A stretch of 29,043 nt of DNA. It comes from Spirogloea muscicola (Eukaryota; Streptophyta; Zygnematophyceae; Spirogloeales; Spirogloeaceae). The DNA lies in the NCBI GenBank assembly GCA_009602725.1, contig WELB01000003.1, positions 586,782 to 615,824 of the forward strand. The letters are read 5' to 3'. A model generated the notes under the pieces. The model was not told the DNA's origin. It saw only the letters and a list, made by a program, of their open reading frames with translations, and made no database searches. Numbering within the stretch: the first letter of the stretch is position 1; each line of letters opens with the position of its first letter. The position numbers and the translations under genes were made by a program. Of the stretch, positions 1 through 10,489 are shown piece after piece.

Positions 1-205
1 AGGGGGATAGTTTACCGGCAGCTAGTCTGTCGGATGTGAGGCTCCTCACTCGTAACTACCAAGTGGTCCATCCTCCCCCTTTCTGCCATAGCCTCTTCAG
101 GCCCCGCAGTCGCTGCTTAGCTCGTAGTTTGGCCCCTTCGAACCTTGTCAATTCTTTTCGGGCTGGCTTCTCACAGCCCTTGCCCCCATTGGGAGAGCCA
201 CTTCT
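1..205 (+). mobile_element. Retroelement-like 3' end, copy A (cut by window edge)
   Basis: The first bases encode the last residues of a repeated ORF ending LLTRNY. A tail follows with CCCCTTCGAACCTTGTC, the stem GGGCTGGCTTCTCACAGCC and an end at GGGAGAGCCACTTCT. The block is the reverse complement of 20044-20248 with only two mismatches, at positions 60 and 80. The change at 60 turns the stop TAA of the other copy into CAA, so this copy has lost its stop and reads through into the tail. The rest of the copy lies to the left of the window. The type of element is inferred from the longer copy at 20187-20621. Confidence 0.75.
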
Positions 206-518
206 CACAGCCACCAGTCAGATGGAGAGTTGATACGGTGACGGTATCGGCAGATACGGGCTGGCACGACCTCGCCTTCGACGTCATTCGATGGATGCGC
301 ACCTGTTAGGGTGGCTGGGTTGATGACCAGGTGGCTGACTGAAACGGCACATTGAGATCAAAGAAGAAGCGTTTCCTGGCCCCTTCGAACTTTGTTCATT
401 CTATTTTCTGGGCTGGCCTCTCTAGCCACCGCCCTTTCCTGGAAGCGTTTCTCTTCCTAAGGACCGCTTTCATGCTTCCAACGACTCATTCAGATCACTC
501 CTTCAGACCTTCATTCTA
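206..518 (+). repeat. Degraded repeat tail, no gene
   Basis: No gene is recognisable here. Positions 378-450 hold a diverged + strand tail of the dispersed family: CCCCTTCGAACTTTGTTCATTC followed by GGGCTGGCCTCTCTAGCC, which keeps the stem pattern. The remainder is unassigned. Confidence 0.5.
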
Positions 519-701
519 TTGTGGGCTAGCTCGTCCCAGCCTCAGCGACGTCGTGTGTCAGCCTGTGTGCAGCGAGCTCAGGCTCATGCCTTGGCACCAG
601 AAAGCTGGTCGAGCTTTAGCTGGTGGCAAAAGGGCTTGCATTTGCCGTCCAGTAATCGGACATCAATCAGCGATCTCTACATGCTGACTCGTGGTAACTG
701 A
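519..701 (+). pseudogene. Retroelement C-terminal ORF relic, copy B, with two frameshifts
   Basis: From about 540 the sequence reads RRRVSACVQRAQAHAL, matching copy C (about 1660-1824) and, more distantly, copy E (20187-20621, RLSVSLQRSMAHALHLRAG). An extra base near 592 moves the matching QKAGRALAGGKRA segment into the +1 frame. A missing base near 640 restores the first frame, which ends ISDLYMLTRGN-stop at 699-701. By eye it is roughly 80% identical to copy C at nucleotide level. The frameshifts make it non-coding. No hairpin tail follows within the next 100 bp. Confidence 0.6.
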
Positions 702-1494
702 TTGGGTCAGCTTCGCAGCATATGATGCACACCTGTCAACGTGCTTGCAATATTGTTTTGCCATTCAGGCCCTACATCACTCAAATACACTACATCTTTA
801 CAGTCCAGAAGACAACAGCTCTATCAACTTCAAGGCGATAGCTGTGAGAGCCCAGCCCAAGAAATAGCTCTACCAAAACGAAGAAGCAGCTCTTTCAAAG
901 GGGGCAACACGACAAACAGAAGACAGCCCAAAAGATGAATGGACAAGGTCCGAAGGGGCCGGAAACAGCGCTGCTAAAGTAAAATGAAAAGTAGAAGCAG
1001 CTTCTCCTTAGGGGGCGAGGGCTGTGATGTACAAATAGAAACTGACAGCACATCTTCCAATGTAAGGCAATGGCTGTGAGTATGCCACCCCAGAGGAATG
1101 AATAAGAAACAACAGCTCACGCAGTAGAAGGTAGGGGCTATTAAAAGCCAGCCCAGAAAGAACGGACAAGTCCAAAGGGCCAAAAGGCGCCTGAATCACA
1201 CAGTTATGCAAGAGACCACAGTGGATGGGAGCTTAGTAACCCGGAGTTAGCAGCAGCAAGTCGGAGTAGTTGCAGCTGGAAAAGAGGCATACCGGCGAGA
1301 CCCAGAAGCAGCAGCCATAGCGTGGCCTGCCCGCAAGTGCACTGCGTGAGCCAAGGGGCCGTGAAAGTGCTAAATAACACAAGCAAGCAAGTACCAGGAA
1401 GGATGATCACTTAGTAATGCCGTGAAAGCAGCCGCAAGTCAGAGACTAGCCGCCGGAACAGGAACAAGAAAGGACGCTTCCAGGGCCTTGGTCG
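702..1494 (-). repeat. Cluster of - strand repeat tails
   Basis: No gene is seen. Reverse-strand tails of the dispersed family occur at about 836-962 (GGCTGTGAGAGCCCAGCCC-like stem, later AAAGGGGGC and GACAAGGTCCGAAGGGGCC) and at about 1000-1190, with two or three overlapping partial tails: GGGGGCGAGGGCTGTGA, then GGGGCTATTAAAAGCCAGCCC, then GGACAAGTCC. Positions 1191-1494 show no recognisable content. Confidence 0.55.
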
Positions 1495-1659
1495 ATGTTT
1501 TTACTCCGATTACCCCCAGTGCGATCAGCTCCTGCCAGCCGCAGTCGGCGTCTCTGCCTGTTTAGGTCCTCTTTTCCACACTCTCCTTCACAATATTGCC
1601 AGTATAGGCTACACACGACATGCTTCCCGGTTGAGATGGGCTTGCCAGCTGCATATTTG

Positions 1660-1824
1660 TTGTTCTTGCGACGACGAGTTTCGGCCTGTGTGCAGCGTGC
1701 TCAGGCTAATGCTTTGCACCAGAAAGCTGGGCGAGCTCTAGTTGGTGGCAGAAGGGCTTCGTATCTGCCATCTAGTGTTCAGGCATCGATCAGCGACCTT
1801 TATGTTGTGACCCGTGGTTACTGA
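1660..1824 (+). pseudogene. Retroelement C-terminal ORF fragment, copy C
   Basis: An open frame reads RRRVSACVQRAQANALHQ, then KAGRALVGGRRA, then LPSSVQASISDLYVVTRGY and a TGA at 1822-1824. It parallels copy E (VQR/LQR, AGRAL, LPA, SDxxLTRxY), so it is the C-terminal end of the same element type, truncated on its 5' side. The open frame extends back to 1495, but that part has no match elsewhere in the window. It is probably dead, since nothing upstream encodes a reverse transcriptase. Confidence 0.6.
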
Positions 1825-2263
1825 GCAGGTCAATCAAGCTGTAGGTTATGTAGGTCTCTAGATGTGCATGCCTTTTGTACTCGGCCAATTGGCTTTCGTT
1901 TGTTTCAAATCAGGAGAGGGCGGTTGCTGTGAGATGTTAGCCCAGAAGAAAGAATGAAAAGTGAAAAGAATGTAAAAGGGGCTCTTCCGAAGGGGGCGAG
2001 GCCTGTGAAAAGCCAGCCCAAAATGGACTAGCCCAGAGGCCAACCCAAAGTGACATGAAGATAGCATGGAAGGGCAAGAGACCAGCGCCGCCACCTAGGG
2101 CTCGCGGGCGGACCCCCGAGGGGCCTCGAGGGTCCCCGGGCCTCGCGCCGCCGATCGCGGGCGCCGCCGCCGCCGCCGCCTGCGGCGTCGCCGATCGCGG
2201 CGTGCTAGAGTTGGCGGTGACATCCTCGGCGTCGTAGCCGTTGCGGCGGCGCATGCCGGCGCA
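1825..2263. promoter_or_regulatory. COG2 5' flank with a - strand repeat tail
   Basis: A reverse-strand tail of the dispersed family fills about 1915-2045 (GGGGCTCTTCCGAAGGGGGC, then GGCCTGTGAAAAGCCAGCCC). From 2046 to 2263 the sequence becomes strongly GC-rich with a short GCC-repeat run near 2161-2180. This stretch is the likely promoter and 5' leader of COG2. No TATA box or other defined element was identified. The repeat therefore stops about 220 bp from the start codon. Confidence 0.45.
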
Positions 2264-5200
2264 ATGGCGCCCGTGGAGCATGCCGCCAGCGTCGCCGCCC
2301 TCTTTGGCGACGACCTCGACTCCCAGGTGCGCCGCGCCCCGCGATATGCTCTTTGCAGCGGCAATGCCGCCGCGTCGCCGCATCACGGCCTCCGCCGCTG
2401 CCTTTCCTTTCCGCGAGCAGCGCCGGATCTCGCGTTCATCGCCGCCGCCGCCGCCGCTGCCCGCAGCCGCTGTGGTTCAAGAAGGAGGCGTTCGCGGACC
2501 CCGCCTTCGACGCCGAGGCGTACATCAGCGACCTGCGGCGCTTCGTGCCCTTCGACACGCTGCGCGCGGAGCTGCGCTCCCACCTCGCTGCCCTGAAGCA
2601 CGAGCTTGTGGAGCTCATCAACCGCGACTACGCCGACTTCGTCAACCTCAGCACGCGGCTGGTGAGGCGGCTGCCCACGCCGACGGCCGCCCCAGGCGGA
2701 GGCCGTGAGAGCGGTTGCCAGCTGGTGAACTCGATTGGCTCGCCGGCTTAAACAGGCATACATTGCTGGTCTCAGATGGCCATTCGCGGCCATTCGTAAG
2801 GACTGGCCCTTGGAGTCGTCGCTCCGCCTCACGAAGGCTGCGGTGCTGCCAACTTGACGAGTGCCACGGGCCGGCGAGCGAGCAGGTGGACGTGGATGGC
2901 GCCGTCCTCCGCATGCGCATGCCGCTCAACGAGCTCCGAAGCCGGCTGCAGGCGGCGCGCGAGGCTGTGGCCGGCACGCTTGCGGCCCTCCAGGACGGCC
3001 TCAAGCGGCGCGCCGAGGCGTCGGAGGCGCGCCAGATGCTCGAGCTCCTCCTTGATACCTCTCACGTTGTCTCCAAGGTGCACAGAAGCCCTGCAGTAGC
3101 CACCACATGATTGTGCTTCCATACCTGGTTGATGGACGCTCGGTAGAACGTGCAGGATGCTGAGTAATAGCTCAAGGGAAGGATTCCCAATGTGATCAGT
3201 CAGTGCATGCACACGTTGTGTTGATGACAGGATACAAGCATTGGTCAAGAGCTTCAACGGGTCGACTGATACTTCGTGTTGTCCACAACAGGTTGAGAAG
3301 TTGCTGGCGGAGCTGGAGCGCATGCCCAAGGACGAGGCGCGTGCTGAGACGGCCAATGGCTGGGTGAACGTCAATGGCATCCTCAGCCGGGGGCTTGCCG
3401 ATGCTGCCGGCGATGTCGGCGTCGATGGTGGCCCTGCTGGGCCTGCCGGCCTCCAGGATGCCCGCAGTCGGCTGCTGGAGCGTATTGCCAGCGAGATGAA
3501 CCGCCTCAAATTCTACGCCGTCAAGGCCAAGGTCAGCCAAGTGGCAAGGTGCAAATCCGATTCGCTTGCACCTCCTTGGAGCGACTTCTGATCAGCAGCT
3601 GCATGTGCAATGGTGGGTGCGGAGCAGGATTTGCCTTTTATCCAAGCGACAGAAAAGCGAATAGCTGCGGCGGACAGTAAAGTAGGGGAGCACTTGCGGG
3701 CATGCCTTGAAGGCGGCCTCGAGCGGCGCGAGGAGCGCGTCATCTATCACTGCTTGCGGGCGTATGCGGCGCTTGACTCCACCGCCGGCGCCGAGGAGGC
3801 CTTCCGCGAGGCTGTTGTGGCCCCGCTGGTCGCGCAGGCCGTGCAAGGTGGAGGTGGTCGTCCACCGGCAGCGGCGGCTGGCAGCACCGCGGGGGCGGAT
3901 CTCCTGGAGCCAGCATTTACGGTGCTGGAGCAGGTTGTGGTCTCGCAGCTCAAGTTCCTCCTTGACATCGCATCAACTTGTATGCCCCCTCCACAGCTTC
4001 TCCTCCCCCTGAAGAACCGTAGCGCTTAATTTGCAATCATGCTGTGCCGTACCACTGGGCTTTGTATCCTCTTGAAAGAGCCTCAAGCGCCTCGCTTCAA
4101 CTCAGTGAACCGTAAACGCGATTCACAAACCTGCTGCAACGCTAATCTTGATTTCAAAGGAGTCACTGACTACCTGGCAACCGTAATCCATCTTAAGTTG
4201 ACTCTCCAGCCTGCACATAATTATCGGTCTTGCGTACTTTGCGGCCTGGACCTTACCATTCACATTAATGCCGAGGAATTTTAAATGCGTCCACCCTCAC
4301 AGGAAAAACCCGATGTCATGCCTCTTGGTGTTCCTTCATCCACTTGTCTTTGGTAGGGTGCAGGTGCTTGGCCACCTCTGTTGCACTTACAAATCCTTAT
4401 GATGTGGCTTGCAGCCAATTCGGGCCTCCACAATTTCAACTTTCTAAGCAACTCCATACTGAGGGAGGTGCACACCTCCCTGCACAAGTGGCGGCCGGGC
4501 GCATTCTCGCCCGGTAAGCCCGACGAGTTTCTGGCAAATTACAATGCGAGCCTGGCCTTTATTTCCTTCCTCGAAGGTCAGTGTATCTCCTCAGACCATG
4601 CTGGGCCATGTTTGTTCGGAGATGGGTGACCTCAGATGGCTGTCCTCTGACGGCAGGGCTTATAAGTGCTCTGCAAATTCAGATACAATCAACACAATTC
4701 TTGGTATTCCTGCAGTGCAATGTCAAAGTCGTCATCAGCTATTCACAGCTCCATGTCATTCATTGAAATCTCCCTGTCGCTAAGGTGGTCATAACTTCAG
4801 GCTACTGCCACTCGGAAGCTGCGATTCTGGCATTCCGGTCGCACATTGCCTACTCCGAGTTCCTCCGTTCCTGGAATCTGGGAGTGTACTTCACATTACG
4901 GTAGTCCTCGCAGCCACCAGGCTTGCACTATCTCTGGCCTTCAGATTGCGTGCCCAAAACTCAGCCCGTCTTCTAGGCTTGCAAATGTCAAGAATAGGCC
5001 TTTAGCCTTGATATGAACTTGTACGGGTCTACGTCAGCAAGTAGTCAAGGGCGGCTGTCAGGCAAGAACCAAATGAACAAAACTAGAAGTTGCTGCAGTT
5101 GCTGTGATCCCAAACCATGACCTGGGAGCACGTATCTTGGGTTTTGTGTACTTTCAGAGAGATCAACATCCCTCAGATTTGACTATTTGCCACTTGCGAA

Positions 5201-7468
5201 GGCGTTCAGGAAGATGCTCACCGTCCTCCTGCTCGGCTGCCACGCCCCTTGCAGTTTCCAGGAGATTGCTGGGGCCCTGGACCAGGCGCTCCGGGCGCCA
5301 ACTGTGATGGTGGTTGCTCCACCCAAGGCCTCCGCGGCCGCTGCTGGCGCTGGCACGACGCTGAACTTCGCGTTCCAGCAGACAGTGATGCTGTGGGAGT
5401 GCCTCCAGCGCTGCTGGCGACCGGATGTGTGCATTGCATCCATCCACGATAGATTTCTCCGCCTCAGCCTGCAGCTCCTCTCCAGGTACTCTGTCTTTCT
5501 GGATCGAGTTGGCGAGACAGTCAAATTTAGATATGGTGGCATCAATCATACACGATTGACTGCCCAGTGTTGCCATACTTTGCTGCTACTCAAGCACATT
5601 CAACCGCTGGTTCTCCAATTGTTGTTGCTAGTGCTGGAGCCGAATGCAACTTACTCCAGTCTGCAATTGATGCTGCAGATTCAGCATGTGGCTCTCTGCC
5701 GGCCTTGCAACGCGCAAGGGTGGCGAAGAGGCGCTTGCAGCTGGCGGAGACTGGGGAGCCTCAGCCACGCCAGAGGATTTTGTGCTGGTGCAGATATAGC
5801 TTTGCCATCCCATCCTCCAGGGACTTGCCAGTTTTCAATCTTTGTTGAAGCACCAGCTTGATCCCGGCAGTCTTGACTAACTTGTAGCTACCATTGTCTT
5901 TAATGGGTGTACGTCAGCTGGGTGCTTCTGTCTATAGATTGCAAGCATATTGAGGCTTCTGTAGACTCAAGGCCTGACCCGTCTTATCACGCCAATCCTT
6001 CTTCGAGGAGAGGAAATTGTGGCCTGATATCTCTGATGCCATCGTTGTCGCCGCTGTTAAGGCAGACTAGGCACGATGTCAGCCTCCTGGGGCGGTTGGT
6101 CAAGGGCGAGTACACAGATGCCGTCTTGCGGAAGCTTGGTCCGCATGTGGGCGAAGCGTGCCAGGGGGCTGTACGAGAGAGCATAGGCGCGGGGGCAAAT
6201 GCGGCGCTTGCATCATTGCCCGCCATCACAGAGGTCCTTACTGACGCTGTTGCTGAGAAGTGCATGGAGGTGAGGCTAGACCGACTGGCTCGCAAATACC
6301 GCATGGCTCCAGATGAAGCTTGTTGCGCTTCATCTATGCATTGGTGAAGCAGCACTCGTACGTCTAAGATCCTGAGCTACACCTTGAAGTCCTAGTCGTG
6401 AATGCCCTTCTCAGACCTGCCGTTCCGCGTGCGCAGTTCCTGAAGCAGGTGAAGGGCGTGACAGCAGTGTACCGGATGACCAACAAGCCCCTGCCGACTC
6501 GGCATTCGCCCTACGTCCCTGACATCCTTCGGCCCCTGCGGGTGATCTGACCTAGTGAAGCTTGGCATGCGAAGATGAGCTGCATTTGTGCTGCCACGTT
6601 TCTTTGGCTGACGGGCTGCCAGCTCACATATCATTGAGGACTTCATGATGGGTACATTCTGTTGTCTACAAAGTATGGTAGATTTCAGAGTAAGCTTCAC
6701 TGTGAGCAAGCAAATGATGAGTGCTGCTGATGCATCGCCCGCAGCGTGCTAATGCATTTCCCATGGCAAGTTTCAGGCATTTGTGGAGGGAGACAGGGCT
6801 GCGTTAATCGCAGAGAAGGCGCGGGCGGAGCTCGTTGCAACTATTGTCGACCGCGTCACCACACGCTATGACAATTTGGCTCAGGAGCTTGTCACGACGG
6901 TAGGCTGTGGCCTCCGCTGTCCAGATTGATCTGCTGTATCTGCTGCTAGCTTTGCTTGACAGATTGGAACTGACGTTGCGACAGTGCATGAGTTGATGTT
7001 GACATTAATTCCCTAGTACACGCAAGTGCTTGGACGAAGTAACAGGAATTGGTGCTGTTGGAATTGGTTGCAGGCGCGGCGGACAGAGTCATCGCTGAAG
7101 CGGCTGCGTCAGGGCGCGTCTCGCACGGGCATGGGGGCCGATACAGCTGGCGCCCACATCTCCGACAGCGACAAGATGGTTGCACAGCTCTTCCTAGACG
7201 TACAGGTGTGGAGCACCAAAGCTTGCTTCACACAGGAATGACTGACATTGCCCCTCTTAATGCTTAGCAGGTCTGCATGAAAGCTGTCCATGGTGCTCCT
7301 GGTAACGCTGACAAGTGTCACCATTGCACTTGGCGGCCCTTGTGGCACATGGATGAGCAGGAATATGGCAGGCAGCTTCAGCACTTCGGCGTGAACCCTC
7401 AGGCTGTTGCGTCATACACAACGCTGTGGCAGTGCGTGGCACCACCGGACCGTGCGCCAGTGCAGTAG
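2264..7468 (+). CDS. COG2: Conserved oligomeric Golgi complex subunit 2 (14 exons)
   Basis: COG2 is a core lobe A subunit of the COG complex, which tethers vesicles in retrograde transport within the Golgi; it acts in the cytosol at Golgi membranes. The exons I read are 2264-2326, 2467-2661, 2886-3077, 3292-3531, 3628-3979, 4415-4576, 4801-4900, 5255-5485, 5679-5787, 6066-6269, 6437-6541, 6777-6899, 7074-7205 and 7361-7468. All introns are GT-AG and the phases close, giving 2316 nt and 771 aa, close to plant COG2. Diagnostic blocks in order are PLWFKKEAF and LINRDYADFVNLSTRL (residues 22-86), VDVDGAVLRMRMPL (87-100), SNSGLHNFNFLSNSILREV (348-366), PGAFSPGKPDEFL (about 377-389), FQEIAGALDQAL (436-447), VTAVYRMTNKPLPTRHSPYV (624-643) and SYTTLWQCVAPPDR (about 754-767). 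The N-terminal coiled-coil region is in exons 2-4. The ATG at 2264 is the only in-frame start shortly before PLWF. Exons 1 and 9 are the least certain because they are least conserved. Confidence 0.95.
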
Positions 7469-7981
7469 GGCGGATGTAGGGCCAAGGCAGGTCTGCCATA
7501 GCTGATTTTGTCAGTGGTTGTGCCCTCCATGCAGTGACTTTAAAATTGCTCCATATTTGTCATGGCAGTCACCGATTCCTTCATCTGCAACTACTGACTT
7601 CCTTTGAAAGTCTGAAAGCAGTTCATTCTCGCCCTGTGGCAGTCTTGAGCCCCAGTCCTCAACAGTAACTAACCTGTGCCGTGCCAGGTGCTAAAGTGAT
7701 AATTACTTTGCTAGTTGAAAGTGCTATAGCCTCATACTCAAGAGTCTACTACATCAAGCAAAAGTTCAGGCTTGAGCGGCGCAGCAGTCCAACTGCCTGC
7801 CGTCATCAGAGCCACTTGGTTGGCTGCTCCATCACTTCCGAGCCCCGGCCCCTCTAGTAGGCTTCGGAGATGGCTTTGCAATACATTAACATTATATGTA
7901 CAAGCAGCGATGGCTGCCACAGCCGAGCAGACGCCTCCTGCTCCAGTGTGCGTTTTGCGACGTCGAGGTAATCACCAGGCA
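7469..7981. other. COG2 3' region, no further gene
   Basis: This should hold the COG2 3' UTR and the end of the neighbouring - strand unit. I found no TGTAA-type algal polyadenylation signal. A short - strand frame at 7738-7920 (ends PELLLDVVDS-stop) has plausible codon use but no recognisable relative, and I do not call it a gene. Confidence 0.35.
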
Positions 7982-8866
7982 TCAGTTGCTGAGGACAACG
8001 GCGCTAAATTTTCCGCCAGCCTCTGGCCGCACGCATGCCTGCGTGCATGCATCCTGGCAGTCCTGTCACACAGAGCAAGAAATGGTGGGTTGTGAGTATC
8101 CGCACGACCTTTCAGCAGGACCAATACACAATGTATTGTTGGGCGGCAGATGCCGTGTAGCCAGTGCTACAACGCTGAATGCCACTGAGATATGGGCTCA
8201 GCAGCACTGCCCAGGCACATCAAGTGCACAAGATCCGATGCTGCCTGCTCGCTCTGTGATGAGTGGAAGAACAGGCAGACCTGGAGGGCACCCGCGAGGC
8301 TGGCCCCAGCGCTGGCGCGCTCACAGGCCGCAGCGCAACCCGTCTCGCAGGCGTCCTCGGGCGTCAGGTAGCAGCACGCCGCGTCGCCCTGCGTGGCCAT
8401 GCTCTGCCTGCACGCGCCCTCCACCTGCACCAGCCACGGACCATCAGCCATGGTTGTCTGAGCAGGGTTATCTCCGAGCATCCGGCAGTCAAAGTGGCGG
8501 CCAAAGGCAACAGGGTGCCCGGCTCGCCTTGCACGGCAGCGGATCCGGCGGCGGCCGCCTGATCTTGGCCCGGCATCTCATGCACTGCCGCCGCCAATGT
8601 TGGCGCTGGCCAGCACAGCCCATGGCTGGATCTAGGCCACCGCAATGGCAGCAGGCGCTGATGCCCTTGCAGCCTGTTAGACCCGGTGGTTGTCCCGGCA
8701 GTCGTGTCGGCGTACCCAGAGAAGGGATGAGGAATGGCGGAGGAGGGGAAGGAGGGCGCAGGGAGGCGGAGGGGAAGGACACCTGCGCAAAGACGCGGAT
8801 GGTGTGCCGGCCCGCCTGCTCCAGCGCCGTCACGCCCTTCACCGTGATGCGCCGATAGTCGGCCAT
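7982..8866 (-). CDS. Possible small Cys-rich protein with paired CX3CX3C motifs
   Basis: I do not recognise this family. Three - strand segments look coding and can be joined with GT-AG introns in phase 0. Segment 1 (8866-8783) starts with ATG after a GCGGCGGCGGTC context and reads MADYRRITVKGVTALEQ...RVFAQ, then GTGTCC. Segment 2 (8424-8281) reads VEGACRQSM, then CCYLTPEDACETGCAAAC, then LAGALQ, then GTCTGC. Segment 3 (8062-7982) reads DCQDACTQACVRPEAGG...VVLSN-stop. The product would be 102 aa. CETGCAAAC and CQDACTQAC are both CX3CX3C, 15 residues apart, which suggests a disulfide-linked helical hairpin. Other exons may lie between 8425 and 8782, where the frame of segment 1 stays open to 8489 and is also Cys-rich. 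The link between segments 1 and 2 is the weakest point. Confidence 0.35.
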
Positions 8867-9179
8867 GACCGCCGCCGCCGGGGCCCGCTTTCAGCCTCCG
8901 CAGGTCCGGCAGGCCGCGGAGCGGCACAGGGGCCCCGGCTTCTAAGGAGAATTCTGGCGGCCGTTTGGGCTCTCCGAGGCCGACGAAGCGCCCTCCGGCG
9001 CCGGTCAGGCAGAGCGGCGCCGGCGGGGCTCGGAGGTGGGCGCCGCGACGGCGGCCGCCATGGCTCTCGTTCGTGGAGCCGCCTGGCCGCCTCTCGGGGC
9101 GCGGAGATGGAGGACGTGACGGCGCCGCAGGTGCGGGTGGGGATTGTGGAAGTCTGCGGTGGTGGGTGCCCAGATGGAA
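8867..9179. other. GC-rich 5' flank, no gene recognised
   Basis: This stretch is very GC-rich with overlapping open frames on both strands and none with recognisable content. It may be the promoter and leader of the - strand unit that starts at 8866. Confidence 0.3.
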
Positions 9180-9345
9180 GTGACTCCGCCAAAGGGGGCG
9201 GGGGCTGTGACAAGCCAGCCGAATGGATGAGGAGGTCCCAAGTGCCGACAGGTGCCATAGGAAACTGCGCTTCCAAATTAGATTGGTGGCTATGAGAGTC
9301 CAGCCCAACGGAATGAACAAGGTCCTGAAGGGGCCGAAACCACAC
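9180..9345 (-). repeat. Two - strand repeat tails
   Basis: The first tail reads CCAAAGGGGGCGGGGGCTGT followed by GACAAGCCAGCC and is cut short near 9225. The second is at 9288-9340 and reads GGCTATGAGAGTCCAGCCC, GGAATGAACAAGGTCCTGA, AGGGGCCG. Both match the reverse-strand form of the dispersed tail family. They show repeated insertion at one place. Confidence 0.55.
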
Positions 9346-10105
9346 AGCCACGTGAGAGACTACAGCGGACTAGGAGAGATTAGTGAGCCCGAGTCAGCAG
9401 CCGCAAGCCGGCGTGATTTGAAGGAGGATAATTTAGACGAAAGAGGAGAAAGGGCACCCCGACTAGACTAGAAGTAGCAGCGACGGAAGGAAGGAGATGG
9501 GGGGGCGGGGGGGGGGTTAGCGCCTCGGGCTCGCCTCGGGGGCCTCCCAGCTTCCCTCTCTCTTCTCCCGCCCTTTTCCGCCGCGCTGGGCGGGCAGACC
9601 GAAACTTTTGTTTTGGCGTCGGCTGCCCTGCCCGACACGCGGCGGCGCGGCCACGTGAACCAGGTCAGGAGGTCCACGCGGCCAACCGTCGGCGGCCCGA
9701 CGGCTACGCCCGCCCCCGCCTTGTCGGCACCCCACGGCTCGTCCAGAAGCCGCCCTCCTGCCGACGCACCTTCCGACGACTGCCGACGACCGCCGACGCT
9801 TGACCCCCTGCACCGACCGCCCGCTGGGTTTGACGGCAAAGCGGGCGCAGGACGGGAAATGCCCAGGCCCGTTATCGCAAGTCGGCGCTTTCCCGTCCCA
9901 AAATATCTTCGCTGATGGAGGTGGCAGACAGGGCCGACGGGCACGCCACGTCGGAGGCCCGGATGCGGCAGGCTCCGACGTGGCGGCTTTCCGGCCCGAT
10001 ATTGGCCGCCGAAAGTGCTTCCTCCAACTACAGATATTTTCGCGAGCGCCAAGCTCCACGGGAAAGAGAAGCAGCTCGGGCGTGGGGTTGTGGGTTTCTC
10101 GCACT
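9346..10105. other. GC-rich stretch without an identifiable gene
   Basis: Long open frames run on both strands (about 9468-10249), but they are a product of the high GC content and show no known motif. An imperfect inverted pair is visible: AAAATATCTTCGCTGATGGA near 9900-9920, and near 10025-10045 the reverse complement of AAAATATCTGTAGTTGGAGG. This could mark a decayed inverted-repeat element. Confidence 0.3.
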
Positions 10106-10329
10106 TTGTTCAGTCTTCTTCGGGCTGGCCCTTTTCCAGCCCCTATCCGTCTATGGCCGGAGCCCTTCTTCTGTGAAACTTTTCGTGTATTTGAAACGAT
10201 CGAAGGCCAGAATGGCCAAGTACAAAGGCAAGCACTTCTCATGACGTAGCAGCTAGCATCTAGCGAGAGAAGGGCTCGCCCATTGAGGATAGGGGCTGGA
10301 AAAAGCCAGCCCAGAAAAGAATGAACAAA
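10106..10329. repeat. Foldback made of two facing repeat tails
   Basis: The left arm, 10106-10170, is a + strand tail: TTGTTCAGTCTTCTTCGGGC, then GGCCCTTTTCCAGCCCCTATC, then GGAGCCCTTCT. The right arm, 10269-10329, is its reverse complement with a few mismatches: AGAAGGGCTCGCCCATTGAG, GATAGGGGCTGGAAAAAGCC, AGCCCAGAAAAGAATGAACAA. About 100 bp lies between the arms. The right arm closely resembles 11471-11533, so it belongs to a subfamily with the GGGCGAGCCCTTCT ending. Confidence 0.65.
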
Positions 10330-10456
10330 GGACGAGCTCTGGAGCTGCTAGAAAGAAAGCGCGGCCAGATTGACTGGTGGCTGGGAGCGGAGTAGGACTA
10401 GGGCAGCAGCAAAGGTAGGAGGAGGGATGGCCGCGGGGGGAGAGAAGTGCGCGCCC

Positions 10457-10457
10457 N
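10457..10457. other. Ambiguous base N
   Basis: The single N sits in GCGCGCCCNAGGGCC, between repeat copies. It probably marks low-quality or merged sequence in a GC-rich repeat region and is not a biological feature. Confidence 0.9.
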
Positions 10458-10489
10458 AGGGCCGGCAGTGCCCCTGGGGGCCTTTTCCT

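Noticed and set aside
2829-3509. - strand frame of 226 codons
   Set aside because: It is antisense to exons 3 and 4 of COG2, which match the family closely.
3592-3846. - strand frame over COG2 exon 5
   Set aside because: It is a shadow of the conserved COG2 exon.
7896-8858. + strand frame of 320 codons
   Set aside because: It has a random-looking composition, and the opposite strand holds segments that look more like real exons.
9468-10249. Overlapping frames of 100-241 codons on both strands
   Set aside because: High GC removes stop codons; no motif, no splice-consistent continuation and no preferred strand.
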